Assembly: GCA_020719165.1 (NCBI GenBank) | Contig: DYQT01000003.1 | Coordinates: forward strand, 1 to 42,701 | DNA from: Draconibacterium orientale | Lineage (GTDB): Bacteria > Bacteroidota > Bacteroidia > Bacteroidales > FEN-979 | Direction of reading: 5' to 3' | Length of the DNA: 42,701 nucleotides | In this document: positions 32,209 to 39,691 of the stretch, piece after piece | Layout: the number at the start of each line of letters is the position of its first letter | How positions within the stretch are numbered: position 1 is the stretch's first letter | Program-made: the position numbers and the translations under genes | The notes under the pieces: generated by a model | The model's database searches: none | Told to the model about the DNA's origin: nothing | The model's input: the letters and a program-made list of their open reading frames with translations, nothing else

Positions 32209-32597
32209 TTCCCGATGAAAAACCCTGCCAGACTAACAATAGTGGTTAAAACCATTCCCCAGACGAGGTCGACCAGGGTAATGATCATTGGCCAGTCTTT
32301 TATGGTGGCCAGGTTGGTAAGGTCGTAGGTGGCATAGGTGATCAATCCGAATAACGCCGCCTTTACCAGCATCATGGGCAAGGCATTTTCTTTTATTCCC
32401 GGAAGTACAACAAAAACAAGTATTCCAAAGATGAACAGGAAATAGAAAATCAGCGCGGCATACCAGTTCACATCAGGCGCCATGAGAAAACCAAGGTGCT
32501 TTTTGTAAAACGAACGTGAAATCACGCCCAGCCAAAGCAGATCAACCGCAAAAAAGACGGCCAGCGTGGCAAAATAGAGTTTAAGGTAATAAATCAT
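32196..32597 (-). CDS. DUF2177-family small membrane protein
   Basis: 133 residues from ATG 32597 (MIYYLKLYFATLAVFFAVDLLWLGV). Four hydrophobic segments and the family sequence YATYDLTNLATIKDWP, followed by DLVWGM, identify DUF2177. Function is unknown. An upstream in-frame start at 32714 would overlap the preceding PepSY gene and places a -7 promoter box inside the coding region, so I reject it. Its last codons overlap the SNF2 helicase start by 13 bp. Confidence 0.88.
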   Translation of the reverse strand: MIYYLKLYFATLAVFFAVDLLWLGVISRSFYKKHLGFLMAPDVNWYAALIFYFLFIFGILVFVVLPGIKENALPMMLVKAALFGLITYATYDLTNLATIKDWPMIITLVDLVWGMVLTTIVSLAGFFIGKWMD

Positions 32598-32617
32598 GAG
32601 GAATAATTTGCATGGTT

Positions 32618-32625
32618 CAAAGGTA
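32618..32625 (-). promoter_or_regulatory. -7 box (TACCTTTG) for the DUF2177-SNF2 unit
   Basis: A perfect TAnnTTTG match on the minus strand, 20 bp before the DUF2177 ATG, in the 71-bp gap after the PepSY gene. No clear -33 element. Confidence 0.5.
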
Positions 32626-32668
32626 AGGAAATTATTGCCAACGAATCTTATATTCCTGTTTAATCCCG

Positions 32669-34195
32669 TTAATGTTTTGAAAATAACAACTTGCTTCTTT
32701 TTGCCAGCCACCACGCCATAAATCCGCTGATGAGGATAAAGAGGGTGGCCAATCCAACCAACGGAACCACCAATATATAAAACGGACCGAGAATGGGCTC
32801 GAAAATACGCCCGGTATGAATTTCAAGGCAGGTGTTCCAAAGCGAAATGGGACTTGCTTCAATTACAGACTGTGGTAACTGGGAGAAAGGGTTATTGCCC
32901 TGCAGGGCGAACATTCCTTGGGCGAAATCAAAAACAACACTTGAAGAGTCGTTGCATTTGACATATCCGGCAACGCTGACATTTCCAAATGGAGGCCCTG
33001 TGTCGTTGTTGCCAGCAAACGCTGTTCGGGTAATGGCATCCAGGATGTGGCCGGAAGCTGGTTCCCATTCATAAATGCCACTGAATGAACCCACAAGATA
33101 CCTTCCTGACCCGGTTTTCTCAAAAACATTGATTCCCATAACGCTCACAGGCGGTTGCACTTCGAATAGTTTCAAATCACTGCGGAAATGATCATCGGAA
33201 TAATAAATACCTTCGCTCGTAGCTACCAGATATCGATCCTGTACCTTATCGTACAAAACATCGCGAAACCGGTCGAACCATGGATTGGGGTTGTCGAGTT
33301 CGGTATATTTTATCTTACCAACTCTTTCTCCTGCAATGGGAATAAGCAGAGGAGGCCGGAGAAACATGCCTGTGGCCGTGTTGAGCAGCAGGATGAGGAT
33401 GACCCATGATCCGGCAAGGTTGTGCCATTTAAGTGAAGACCTGTTGAAGTGTTTCAGTTTCGACCGCAGCAGGTCATCTTTCATGCTTTTCAGCAGGTAG
33501 GGTGCGAAGAAATAAATCAACCCGGTGATGCAAAGCATGATGAATACGATGCCGGCGCCATCAACGATCAGTTTCCCTGCAGTCCCGTATATTTCACCGC
33601 TATGAATAACCCAGAGTGTCTTGAAAAGGTCAACTTTCCCGTCACTGTTCTCCCCTTTTGGAACAGTAATTTCAAAAAAGTTCTGAAAACCTGAATTGCT
33701 GGTGGCATAAAAAAGATTTGACCGGGTCATTACCAGCAGACTGTCGCCTTTTTGCAGAATTTTAACTACCCGAACTGATTTAGCAGGCAGAATAACTTTT
33801 TCCCATCTGTGGTGTTGAAAATGATACAGCCCGAAAAGAGTCCCTGCAAAGAGACCCGAAACCGGCGACCATGACAGAGAATTTATTTTTCGGTTATCAA
33901 CTCCTTTGGGAAAGCCGGCGTTCATGTCATGAAACGACCGGAAGGAGCTGTTGGTGAGCCACACCCCGATGTTTCCGAAAACCAACACGCTGTCGCCTCC
34001 CGATTTCACCGATCCTTTTACCGCAGCCAGGTTCCAGTTGTTGTAGCGGTATCCCGGGGGTAGGAGTTTCCGACTGAGATCGAATCGCGACAACGAATCC
34101 CTGTGGTTAAGCACAATTCCCGAAACTGCAAAAAGCAGGATGAACAAGGTGGCAAAGAGGCTAACCCATTTGTGGTATTTCCGGAAAAACTTCAC
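32669..34195 (-). CDS. PepSY-associated transmembrane protein
   Basis: A protein of 508 residues with the fold of the PepSY-TM family. Its first helix is YHKWVSLFATLFILLFAVSGIVLNHRDS, a paired set of helices lies mid-protein (VDGAGIVFIMLCITGLIYFF and KWHNLAGSWVILILLLNTATGMFL), and the last helix is FYILVVPLVGLATLFILISGFMAWW. Two large extracytoplasmic segments (about 40-210 and 290-450) contain WD-like or propeller-like repeats (SGLFAGTLFGLYHFQ, RYLVGSFSGIYEWE). Histidines in helices (YHKW, KWHNLAG, LEIHTGR) resemble those of iron/haem reductase relatives. It starts 20 bp after the DUF2249 gene, suggesting co-transcription. Possibly a membrane redox protein; unproven. Confidence 0.82.
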   Translation of the reverse strand: MKFFRKYHKWVSLFATLFILLFAVSGIVLNHRDSLSRFDLSRKLLPPGYRYNNWNLAAVKGSVKSGGDSVLVFGNIGVWLTNSSFRSFHDMNAGFPKGVDNRKINSLSWSPVSGLFAGTLFGLYHFQHHRWEKVILPAKSVRVVKILQKGDSLLVMTRSNLFYATSNSGFQNFFEITVPKGENSDGKVDLFKTLWVIHSGEIYGTAGKLIVDGAGIVFIMLCITGLIYFFAPYLLKSMKDDLLRSKLKHFNRSSLKWHNLAGSWVILILLLNTATGMFLRPPLLIPIAGERVGKIKYTELDNPNPWFDRFRDVLYDKVQDRYLVATSEGIYYSDDHFRSDLKLFEVQPPVSVMGINVFEKTGSGRYLVGSFSGIYEWEPASGHILDAITRTAFAGNNDTGPPFGNVSVAGYVKCNDSSSVVFDFAQGMFALQGNNPFSQLPQSVIEASPISLWNTCLEIHTGRIFEPILGPFYILVVPLVGLATLFILISGFMAWWLAKRSKLLFSKH

Positions 34196-34215
34196 GGTTT
34201 GATGATTGTAACAGG

Positions 34216-34473
34216 TTACTGTTTTTTCATAAAACAGCTGTGCACCATCCCGTCGTTGCCTTGTTCAGAATGAACCTCGTATCCTGCTGCAACCATCTTT
34301 TCAATCATGGGTGAGGGGGGAAACGGGGTGATGATTTCAAAGATTTCTTCCGGTTGCAATGCAGCACATTCTTGTTGAACCTGCTCCAGCGGATGCAGGC
34401 CCTGGGCCAGCAATGGCCTGGCATCCAGTGATCGTTTAATATTTTCCTTTTTTAACCATTCGGGGGTGTTCAT
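34216..34473 (-). CDS. DUF2249-family protein (SirA/TusA-like)
   Basis: An 85-residue cytosolic protein: KRSLDARPLLAQGLHPLEQV, then EEIFEIITPFPPSPMIEKMVAAGY. This is the DUF2249 fold related to TusA/SirA, here without the TusA cysteine at the usual LDARPL position. DUF2249 proteins are frequently encoded next to hemerythrin/DUF438 and nitrosative-stress genes, as here (63 bp downstream of the DUF438 gene). The exact role is not known. Confidence 0.88.
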   Translation of the reverse strand: MNTPEWLKKENIKRSLDARPLLAQGLHPLEQVQQECAALQPEEIFEIITPFPPSPMIEKMVAAGYEVHSEQGNDGMVHSCFMKKQ

Positions 34474-34487
34474 ATTTTCTTTTTTTT

Positions 34488-34507
34488 CACCGGGTTGAAA
34501 CCCGGTG
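34488..34507. repeat. Small palindromic element A
   Basis: CACCGGGTTGAAACCCGGTG, a 9-bp stem with a GA apex, followed by TTGGTTAATG. It sits between the DUF438 and DUF2249 genes. Related to elements at 35806-35825 and 36179-36198. Confidence 0.7.
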
Positions 34508-34536
34508 TTGGTTAATGTTTGCGGGTTAATAAAGTG

Positions 34537-35775
34537 TTAATTGTTTTTACGATAAGAGAGCAATCGCTGATCGCCACTGATCTTGCGTTTTTCCGTCAGA
34601 TCCTGCGACATTTCGAGTGTTCCCAGGTATTCGCCATTTTCGTTGCGAAGGGCGAAATATTCGATGTGGATAAACTTTCCGCCCATTTGAATCCAGAAAG
34701 GGGCGCTGTCGGCTTTGCCACTTTTAAAATCAGCCACAATCTGATCAACAACATGAACACTTGAAGGCGGATGACACATCCGCACATCACGGCCCAAAAT
34801 TGCCCGGTTACGGTCGAAAATCCGCTCTTTTCCCTGGGAGAAATATTTAACCTTGTCGTTTCGGTCAACAAATGTGAGATCGACAGGCAGGGTGTTGAGT
34901 ATGGAAAGCAGCTCCTCAGAGGTGAATTTTCCGCTGGGAAGATTGATGGAGCCCTCTTCGGCTGAGGTTTCTTCTATAATTTCCACCCCTTGTGGTTTCC
35001 AGGCGATGGTTGGATCATACAGGCAATAGCCTATTTCATTGGTTTGCCGGTAGATTTGATACCAGTCTGTTTCTGTAAGTTTATCAAGGGCCATCGGAAA
35101 GAGAATCTCCTCTTCTTTCATGATCATGTCGGTAATGGCTTTGGCCGCCGGGGCCAGGTGGAGTTCCACCTTCATCTGGATCATCTCCGGGGTAAATTCG
35201 CCCGGCATGTTGAGCGCATTTATGGCATTCTTAAGCAGGTCGCGGGTTTCGTCGTGTTTGCCCCACATAACTGTTGGCGGGCCTGTGATTCCGTATTTCT
35301 CAAGAAATGGAAAAAGGAGGTTTTCTTTGCGGCGATAGTGTTTGTCAACATCCATCAGTTTGTTGAAAAGACCTTTCAACGTATTCAGGAGCTTTTCTGG
35401 TTCTGATCCTGAAAGCCCGGTTTCCGTCAGGGCAAAAAGTGCATGAAGTTCTCTGACAACCTTTTCCAATTCACGGTTTTCTCCTTTAAAGGTGTCGACC
35501 GGATGGCCTGGCGCCACAATCTTCATTCCCGAAAGGTCAATATGCCCTTCCAATGCCTGGCTGTGGATGTCGCATAGCCGCAAAACCTCCGATTCGGGAA
35601 GACCTTCGCTGATCAGTTCCTGTTCTACCTCAACTACTTCACCATAGGGTATTTTGGTCAGAAGTTCAATCATGCGGGCTTTCACCGCTTCCGGTGCAAC
35701 GCCATCGTGCAGTTGCAGAATCATGTGTTTAAGCAGATCTTTTCTGCTCCGGGAGTTGTTTATTATTTCGCTCAT
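34537..35775 (-). CDS. DUF438 / hemerythrin / PAS protein
   Basis: A 412-residue cytosolic protein with three parts: DUF438 (about 10-80; KARMIELLTKIPYGEVVEVEQELISEGL), a hemerythrin-type four-helix bundle (about 105-245) with the di-iron ligand pattern in ELHALF, HYRRKENLLFPFLEKYG, MWGKHDETRD and ELHLAPAAKAITDMIMKEEE, and a C-terminal PAS domain (about 290-400; DLTFVDRNDKVKYFSQGKER, DVRMCHPPSSV). The architecture is a known oxygen/NO-related sensor or scavenger type. It belongs to the Rrf2-led set and follows the cupin gene by 57 bp, with a palindrome in the gap. Confidence 0.93.
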   Translation of the reverse strand: MSEIINNSRSRKDLLKHMILQLHDGVAPEAVKARMIELLTKIPYGEVVEVEQELISEGLPESEVLRLCDIHSQALEGHIDLSGMKIVAPGHPVDTFKGENRELEKVVRELHALFALTETGLSGSEPEKLLNTLKGLFNKLMDVDKHYRRKENLLFPFLEKYGITGPPTVMWGKHDETRDLLKNAINALNMPGEFTPEMIQMKVELHLAPAAKAITDMIMKEEEILFPMALDKLTETDWYQIYRQTNEIGYCLYDPTIAWKPQGVEIIEETSAEEGSINLPSGKFTSEELLSILNTLPVDLTFVDRNDKVKYFSQGKERIFDRNRAILGRDVRMCHPPSSVHVVDQIVADFKSGKADSAPFWIQMGGKFIHIEYFALRNENGEYLGTLEMSQDLTEKRKISGDQRLLSYRKNN

Positions 35776-35805
35776 AAAAAGTTAGTGTTTATATCATTGA
35801 CGTGG

Positions 35806-35825
35806 CCCCAGACTAAAGTCTGGGG
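35806..35825. repeat. Small palindromic element B
   Basis: CCCCAGACTAAAGTCTGGGG, a 9-bp stem with an AA apex, between the cupin (35833) and DUF438 (35775) genes. Confidence 0.7.
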
Positions 35826-35832
35826 GTGAGGG

Positions 35833-36162
35833 CTATCCTTTAATCATCGTTAGTACCATTTTGAACTTTTCCAGCGCATTTACTGCGTGAGGAATTCCGG
35901 CCGGCATGATGACAGCCTCGCCGGTGGATAAAATAAATTGTTCTTCGTTGATGATAATTTCGGCTTTTCCTTCAATCACCTGCAACAGCGCGTCGTAGGG
36001 TGCTGAATGGGTGCTCAGGCGCTGGCCATGGTCGAATGAGAACAGGGTTACCGTGCCAACCGGACGGTCAATAACCCGTTTGCTGATGATTCCCCCGGTT
36101 GAGTATTCTACTTTTTCGGGAAACCGGAACACGTTTGAGTGTTCAAAAATGCTTTTTTCCAT
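35833..36162 (-). CDS. Cupin-domain protein of the Rrf2 gene set
   Basis: A 109-residue single-cupin protein. Motif 1 is FDHGQRLSTHSAPYDALLQVIEGKAEIIINEE, motif 2 GEAVIMPAGIPHAVNALEKFKMVLTMI. Metal-ligand residues appear mostly intact (two His and a His in PHAVNA). Such cupins are usual companions of DUF438/hemerythrin and Rrf2 genes in anaerobes. It lies 40 bp after the 4Fe-4S gene and 57 bp before the DUF438 gene. Confidence 0.88.
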   Translation of the reverse strand: MEKSIFEHSNVFRFPEKVEYSTGGIISKRVIDRPVGTVTLFSFDHGQRLSTHSAPYDALLQVIEGKAEIIINEEQFILSTGEAVIMPAGIPHAVNALEKFKMVLTMIKG

Positions 36163-36178
36163 AGTTGTTTGTTTTTAT

Positions 36179-36198
36179 CACCTAACTGAAGTCCGGTG
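36179..36198. repeat. Small palindromic element C
   Basis: CACCTAACTGAAGTCCGGTG, a degenerate form of element A with the same CACC...GGTG ends, followed by ATGGTTAAG (compare TTGGTTAATG after A). It lies between the 4Fe-4S and cupin genes, its downstream flank covering the 4Fe-4S gene stop. Confidence 0.6.
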
Positions 36199-36202
36199 AT
36201 GG

Positions 36203-37063
36203 TTAAGTCCAGTCTTCTTCAATAATTTCTCCCTGAACGCTAATAATCGCCTTTTTAATGGGAACATTCCGGCCTGCATTGGTACGTGCCGACTGGGCCA
36301 TGTGAAGCAGGCTGCCGCAGCAAGGAACTTCCATCATCACCACGGTGAGCGAGTTGATTTTGGTATCAGCAATCATGGAGGTTAATTTCTGGAGGTATGA
36401 TTCTTTGTTGCTGTCGAGTTTCGGACAGGCAATTGCCAGGGATTTGCCTTTGAGAAACCGGGAATGGAAATTTCCCATGGTAAAGGCGGCGCAGTCGGCG
36501 GCAAGCACCACATCGGCATTTTTGAAGTAGGATGCCTGCGGGTTTAGTAAATGTAGCTGAACCGGCCACTGGCGCAATTCGGATGGAATTTCCTGTTGAA
36601 CCGCTTTGCTGTGCGTTTCAACAGGTGCCGGAACAACGCTTTCAACGCGGAAATCCCTGGCCATTGAGCCAGGGCACCCGCATTCCCCATTTGAATGTTG
36701 TTCTTTTTTTTCAGGACTCATTGTAATGTTGTTTTCTTTTAAATAATCGATCGCTTGTTGCAAAAATTCGGTTTCGTTGTGGTCGCGCAGGTGATCCAGA
36801 TGGGCGAGAATGGTGTTCCTTCCTTTTGGAACCATGATTTCCATCACCTTGCGTTCATCATAGGGAGCTGCCTCGCGTTCAATGATGTCTATGGCACCTT
36901 CGGGGCAATGACCGATGCATGCACCCAGTCCATCACAAAACAGATCGCTGATCAGTCTGGCTTTCCCGTCAATGAGCTGCATGGCTCCTTCATGACAATT
37001 TGGAATGCAAATGCCACAGCCATTGCATTTTTCTTCATCAATCTGAATAATTTTCCGCTTCAT
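36203..37063 (-). CDS. 4Fe-4S binding protein of the Rrf2/hybrid-cluster-type stress set
   Basis: A protein of 286 residues. The first cluster motif is complete (CNGCGICIPNCHEGA). The second reads FCDGLGACIGHCPEGAI, with Leu where the second cysteine would be, as I recall is usual for this family. Farther on come GECGCPGSMAR, a C-terminal domain with VLAADCAAF and IACPKLDSNKE, and VPCCGSLLHMAQ, all probable additional cluster or metal sites. It follows the Rrf2 gene by 50 bp and precedes the cupin gene. The likely role is electron transfer in anaerobic or nitrosative stress response. The enzyme it serves is not in the window. Confidence 0.9.
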   Translation of the reverse strand: MKRKIIQIDEEKCNGCGICIPNCHEGAMQLIDGKARLISDLFCDGLGACIGHCPEGAIDIIEREAAPYDERKVMEIMVPKGRNTILAHLDHLRDHNETEFLQQAIDYLKENNITMSPEKKEQHSNGECGCPGSMARDFRVESVVPAPVETHSKAVQQEIPSELRQWPVQLHLLNPQASYFKNADVVLAADCAAFTMGNFHSRFLKGKSLAIACPKLDSNKESYLQKLTSMIADTKINSLTVVMMEVPCCGSLLHMAQSARTNAGRNVPIKKAIISVQGEIIEEDWT

Positions 37064-37075
37064 ATTTATATATGT

Positions 37076-37091
37076 AATTAGGTATTTGATT
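37076..37091 (-). promoter_or_regulatory. Second Rrf2-operator-like site (before the 4Fe-4S gene)
   Basis: AATTAGGTATTTGATT matches 12 of 16 positions of the palindrome before the rrf2 gene (37518-37533) and lies 12 bp before the 4Fe-4S gene start. Weak evidence; could be chance in AT-rich DNA. Confidence 0.3.
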
Positions 37092-37113
37092 GCCTCATTG
37101 TGGGCAAAAAAAT

Positions 37114-37512
37114 TTAGAGGTACGATTGCAATGTTTGTTCGTTTAAAAACTTTTTGAATTCAGCGGTTAGTTTATTCACAACGGTTCCCATCAAACATTT
37201 GTCGAATCCACACAGATCGTAAGATAACGGGCATTCCCCTATGTCAAGCTGTCCCTCGATAGATTGATAAATATCCAGCAGACTGACATTTTTGGGTTCC
37301 ATTTTCATCGAAAATCCACCTGAAGGACCCCTTACCGATTTCAGCATGTCGTTCTTAACCAGGCGTTGTAAAACTTTTGCGATATGATTCTTTGAAAATC
37401 CTGTAATTTCGGCGATCTTTACCGCATTGATTCCATTTTCAGATCGCGCAATCAAAACCATGCTGTGAATTGCGATTGAAGAGGCTTCGGATAAGGCAAA
37501 AATCTTTGACAT
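37114..37512 (-). CDS. Rrf2-family regulator with three cysteines (NsrR/IscR-like)
   Basis: A 132-residue protein with the winged-helix motif AVKIAEITGFSKNHIAKVLQRLVKNDMLKSVRG and wing PSGGFSM. Three cysteines (C94, C101, C106; ECPLSYDLCGFDKCL) match the cluster site of NsrR/IscR/RirA, here with CX6CX4C spacing. Rrf2 proteins of this form use a 4Fe-4S or 2Fe-2S cluster to sense NO, oxygen or Fe-S status. It heads the stress gene set (4Fe-4S, cupin, DUF438-hemerythrin, DUF2249) and is preceded by a palindrome overlapping its likely transcription start, so it probably represses itself and the set. Confidence 0.93.
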   Translation of the reverse strand: MSKIFALSEASSIAIHSMVLIARSENGINAVKIAEITGFSKNHIAKVLQRLVKNDMLKSVRGPSGGFSMKMEPKNVSLLDIYQSIEGQLDIGECPLSYDLCGFDKCLMGTVVNKLTAEFKKFLNEQTLQSYL

Positions 37513-37517
37513 AAATC

Positions 37518-37533
37518 ATTCAAGTATTTGAAT
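37518..37533 (-). promoter_or_regulatory. Palindromic operator candidate for the Rrf2 regulator
   Basis: ATTCAAGTATTTGAAT is a perfect 6-4-6 dyad, 5 bp before the Rrf2 start codon. It lies just downstream of a -7 box, where a repressor would block initiation. The site owner is inferred. Confidence 0.55.
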
Positions 37534-37536
37534 ACG

Positions 37537-37570
37537 CAAATGTAGATACAATTTTTCTAACTTTTACAAA
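37537..37570 (-). promoter_or_regulatory. Promoter of the Rrf2 gene set
   Basis: Minus strand: -33 TTTG (37567-37570), 22 bp, -7 TACATTTG (37537-37544), 24 bp before the start codon. Spacing is slightly long. Confidence 0.5.
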
Positions 37571-37669
37571 AATGTAGAAATAATTTATAATATCATATAA
37601 AATGTTGTAAATCAAAATAATGAATAAAGCACAAACACCAATTCCGCACGATTTATTTAAACTCGAACG

Positions 37670-37868
37670 ATGAAAACTGTTTATTTATTCACACTGATTT
37701 TGGGTTTTCCGGGGTTTTGTCGGAAGAAAAATAGAAGATTTTGTAGTTAACCCTGCCGGAAACCATTATCGCATGAATCTTGACAAGAATAATTGATAAT
37801 CAGGAGTTTATATGGCTGAAATCCGCAGTCCGGATGAGATCCGTGTGGTGAAGAGTATAAAAAATTGA
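37670..37868 (+). pseudogene. Relic of a T9SS-secreted protein gene (signal peptide plus broken sorting tail)
   Basis: An ATG at 37670 starts a signal-peptide-like sequence (MKTVYLFTLILGF) that ends after 26 codons. In another frame the DNA then encodes KIEDFVVNPAGNHYRMNL (from 37728), two stops (37794-37799), and SGVYMAEIRSPDEIRVV, ending KN-stop at 37868. These pieces match the beginning (VxNPA...) and end (SGxYMxEIR...VVK) of a T9SS type A sorting domain, with about 30-40 residues missing in the middle. Everything between signal and tail is also missing. This is best read as the remains of a deleted secreted-protein gene. The rest of the 370-bp gap holds only the Rrf2 promoter. Confidence 0.65.
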
Positions 37869-37882
37869 ACACAGCTGATTTT

Positions 37883-38683
37883 ATGGTCAAAGTTATTTCA
37901 AGTTTACAGAACCCGCTTGTAAAAAATGTGCTTCTGCTTAGCGACAAGCCCCGTGCCCGGAAAGAACAAAACCGGATTGTGATTGAAGGTTATCGTGAGA
38001 TCCGACTTGCCATTATGGGCGGGTTCAACATCACCAATCTTTTTTACGCACCCGAACTGATTTCAACCGCCGAAGTTGCGTCGCTTGATCTGCCGGGCAA
38101 TCACACAGAATTGGCGGAAGTCACAACAGATGTGTTTAACCGGATGGCTTACCGAAAAGATGCCGGCGGTGTTATTGCCCTGGCTGAACCCAGAAGACTC
38201 AGGTTTGAAGACCTTCATCCCGGCAGCCAACCCCTTCTGCTTGTGCTTGAAACAGTTGAAAAACCGGGCAACCTTGGAGCCCTGCTCCGCACTGCCGACG
38301 CGGCCAATCTCGATGCGGTGATCATTTGCGATCCGCAAACTGACATCTACAATCCAAACGCCATACGTTCAAGTATCGGCTGTATCTTCACCATGCCGGT
38401 CGTTACAGCTTCATCCGACGAGGCCATTGCATGGATGCGCAGGGAGGGAATTAAAACCTTCGGAACAGCGCTATCAGCCAAAGATCATTATCACCATGCT
38501 GATTTCAATCAGCCGGCGGCCATCATCATGGGATCTGAAGCAAACGGATTGAGCCAGACTTGGCTTGAGGGGGCCGTCGCTCTCATTAAAATTCCGATGA
38601 TGGGCAAGATTGACTCGATGAATGTTTCGGCATCAGCCGCCATTGTGATTTTTGAAGCCAGGAGGCAACAGGGGTTCCGGTAG
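37883..38683 (+). CDS. TrmH/SpoU-family RNA 2'-O-methyltransferase
   Basis: 266 residues from ATG 37883 (MVKVISSLQNPLVKNV). The N-terminal substrate-binding domain (RIVIEGYREIRLAIMGG) precedes a SPOUT domain with motif 1 ETVEKPGNLGALLRTADA, motif 2 AAIIMGSEANGLS and motif 3 IKIPMMGKIDSMNVSASAAI, which form the knotted SAM site. It modifies rRNA or tRNA ribose; the target nucleotide cannot be told. A TTG at 37865 opens the frame six codons earlier, overlapping the relic's end, and is less likely. It converges on the RluA gene, 2 bp between stops. Confidence 0.93.
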   Translation: MVKVISSLQNPLVKNVLLLSDKPRARKEQNRIVIEGYREIRLAIMGGFNITNLFYAPELISTAEVASLDLPGNHTELAEVTTDVFNRMAYRKDAGGVIALAEPRRLRFEDLHPGSQPLLLVLETVEKPGNLGALLRTADAANLDAVIICDPQTDIYNPNAIRSSIGCIFTMPVVTASSDEAIAWMRREGIKTFGTALSAKDHYHHADFNQPAAIIMGSEANGLSQTWLEGAVALIKIPMMGKIDSMNVSASAAIVIFEARRQQGFR

Positions 38684-38685
38684 GT

Positions 38686-39561
38686 TTATTTGTATTTTTC
38701 GTCGGCAGGTTTCATTGATAAAAAGCCTTTGGGCATTTTGCTTTTGAAGTCGATGAGTTTGCCAGTAACCGGGTGACGGATCGAAAGATAGAAGGCATGC
38801 AGCCGAATCCGGCGCTCGTAGGTTGCATCAGCGCCATAACGCCGGTCGCCGACAACGGGGCACTGCATTTCCGACAGATGAACGCGTATCTGGTTCTTGC
38901 GTCCTGTTTCCAGCTCCACCTCCAGCAACGCGTAATCGGGGGTGCGATCCATCACACGGTAATGGGTTATGCCCAGTTTGGCCCCCTCCTCCACCTTTAC
39001 TGAATATACCCGTTGGTCGTGACCTTCGACCAACCAGCTCCGGATGGTCCCTTTGTCCTCTTTCGGTTGTCCCTCCACCAGTGCATAGTACAATTTTTTC
39101 GTATCCATCCAGTGATTCTTGATCTCCTCCTGAAGTTTCTCACTCTTGGCAAACAGCAGGATTCCCGAAACCTCTCTGTCGAGCCGGTGAACAACAAACA
39201 AACGCTCTTTCCCTTTTGAATTTTCTTTCACATAGGCAGCCATCTGCTGGTAGAAAGAGGTACCGCCAAGTCCCCGGTCGCCAATGGTGAGTAAACCCGC
39301 CGGTTTAACGGCCACGAGTATTGCATTATCTTCAAAAAGAACCTGGTAAGGCGGTTTAACTTTATTAATCTTGACGACCTGTTTAACGTATTCAACCGAA
39401 TCGCCCGGCTTGAGCAACGCGGCTGGGTTGGTGACCATTTTTCCATTCACCCGCACATTGCCATGTACGATTTTGTTCTTCACCGTGGTTTTTGATGCCG
39501 ATTGAAGTTCAGCAAGCAGGTGATCCAGCAGGGAGGTATCTTTTGATATTTTAACTTTCAT
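38686..39561 (-). CDS. RluA-family 23S rRNA/tRNA pseudouridine synthase
   Basis: 291 residues from ATG 39561 (MKVKISKDTSLLDHLLAEL). It has an S4 RNA-binding domain (about 8-60; KTTVKNKIVHGNVRVNGK) and a catalytic domain with the nucleophilic aspartate in FVVHRLDREVSGILLFAKS, then LLEVELETGRKNQIRVHLSEM and PVVGDRRYGA, all hallmarks of RluA/RluC/RluD. Its exact uridine target is not deducible. An in-frame ATG at 39609 adds 16 residues but puts the -7 box (39586-39593) inside the gene, so 39561 is preferred. Divergent from fusA. Confidence 0.94.
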   Translation of the reverse strand: MKVKISKDTSLLDHLLAELQSASKTTVKNKIVHGNVRVNGKMVTNPAALLKPGDSVEYVKQVVKINKVKPPYQVLFEDNAILVAVKPAGLLTIGDRGLGGTSFYQQMAAYVKENSKGKERLFVVHRLDREVSGILLFAKSEKLQEEIKNHWMDTKKLYYALVEGQPKEDKGTIRSWLVEGHDQRVYSVKVEEGAKLGITHYRVMDRTPDYALLEVELETGRKNQIRVHLSEMQCPVVGDRRYGADATYERRIRLHAFYLSIRHPVTGKLIDFKSKMPKGFLSMKPADEKYK

Positions 39562-39585
39562 AAGTTGGTAATGAGGGAAATGTGG

Positions 39586-39593
39586 CAAAGATA
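39586..39593 (-). promoter_or_regulatory. -7 box (TATCTTTG) for the RluA gene
   Basis: A perfect TAnnTTTG match on the minus strand, 24 bp before the ATG. No -33 at ideal spacing. Confidence 0.5.
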
Positions 39594-39633
39594 CAACATG
39601 TTTTACCATCCATTATGAGCAGATTATCAACTT

Positions 39634-39666
39634 TTTGCGCTCATTTGAAAATTTATCGTACCTTTG
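39634..39666 (+). promoter_or_regulatory. fusA promoter
   Basis: -33 TTTG (39634-39637), 21 bp, -7 TACCTTTG (39659-39666), 25 bp before the fusA ATG. A strong match to the Bacteroidota housekeeping promoter. Confidence 0.75.
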
Positions 39667-39691
39667 CACACCTTTAAAAATCGTATAAAAC

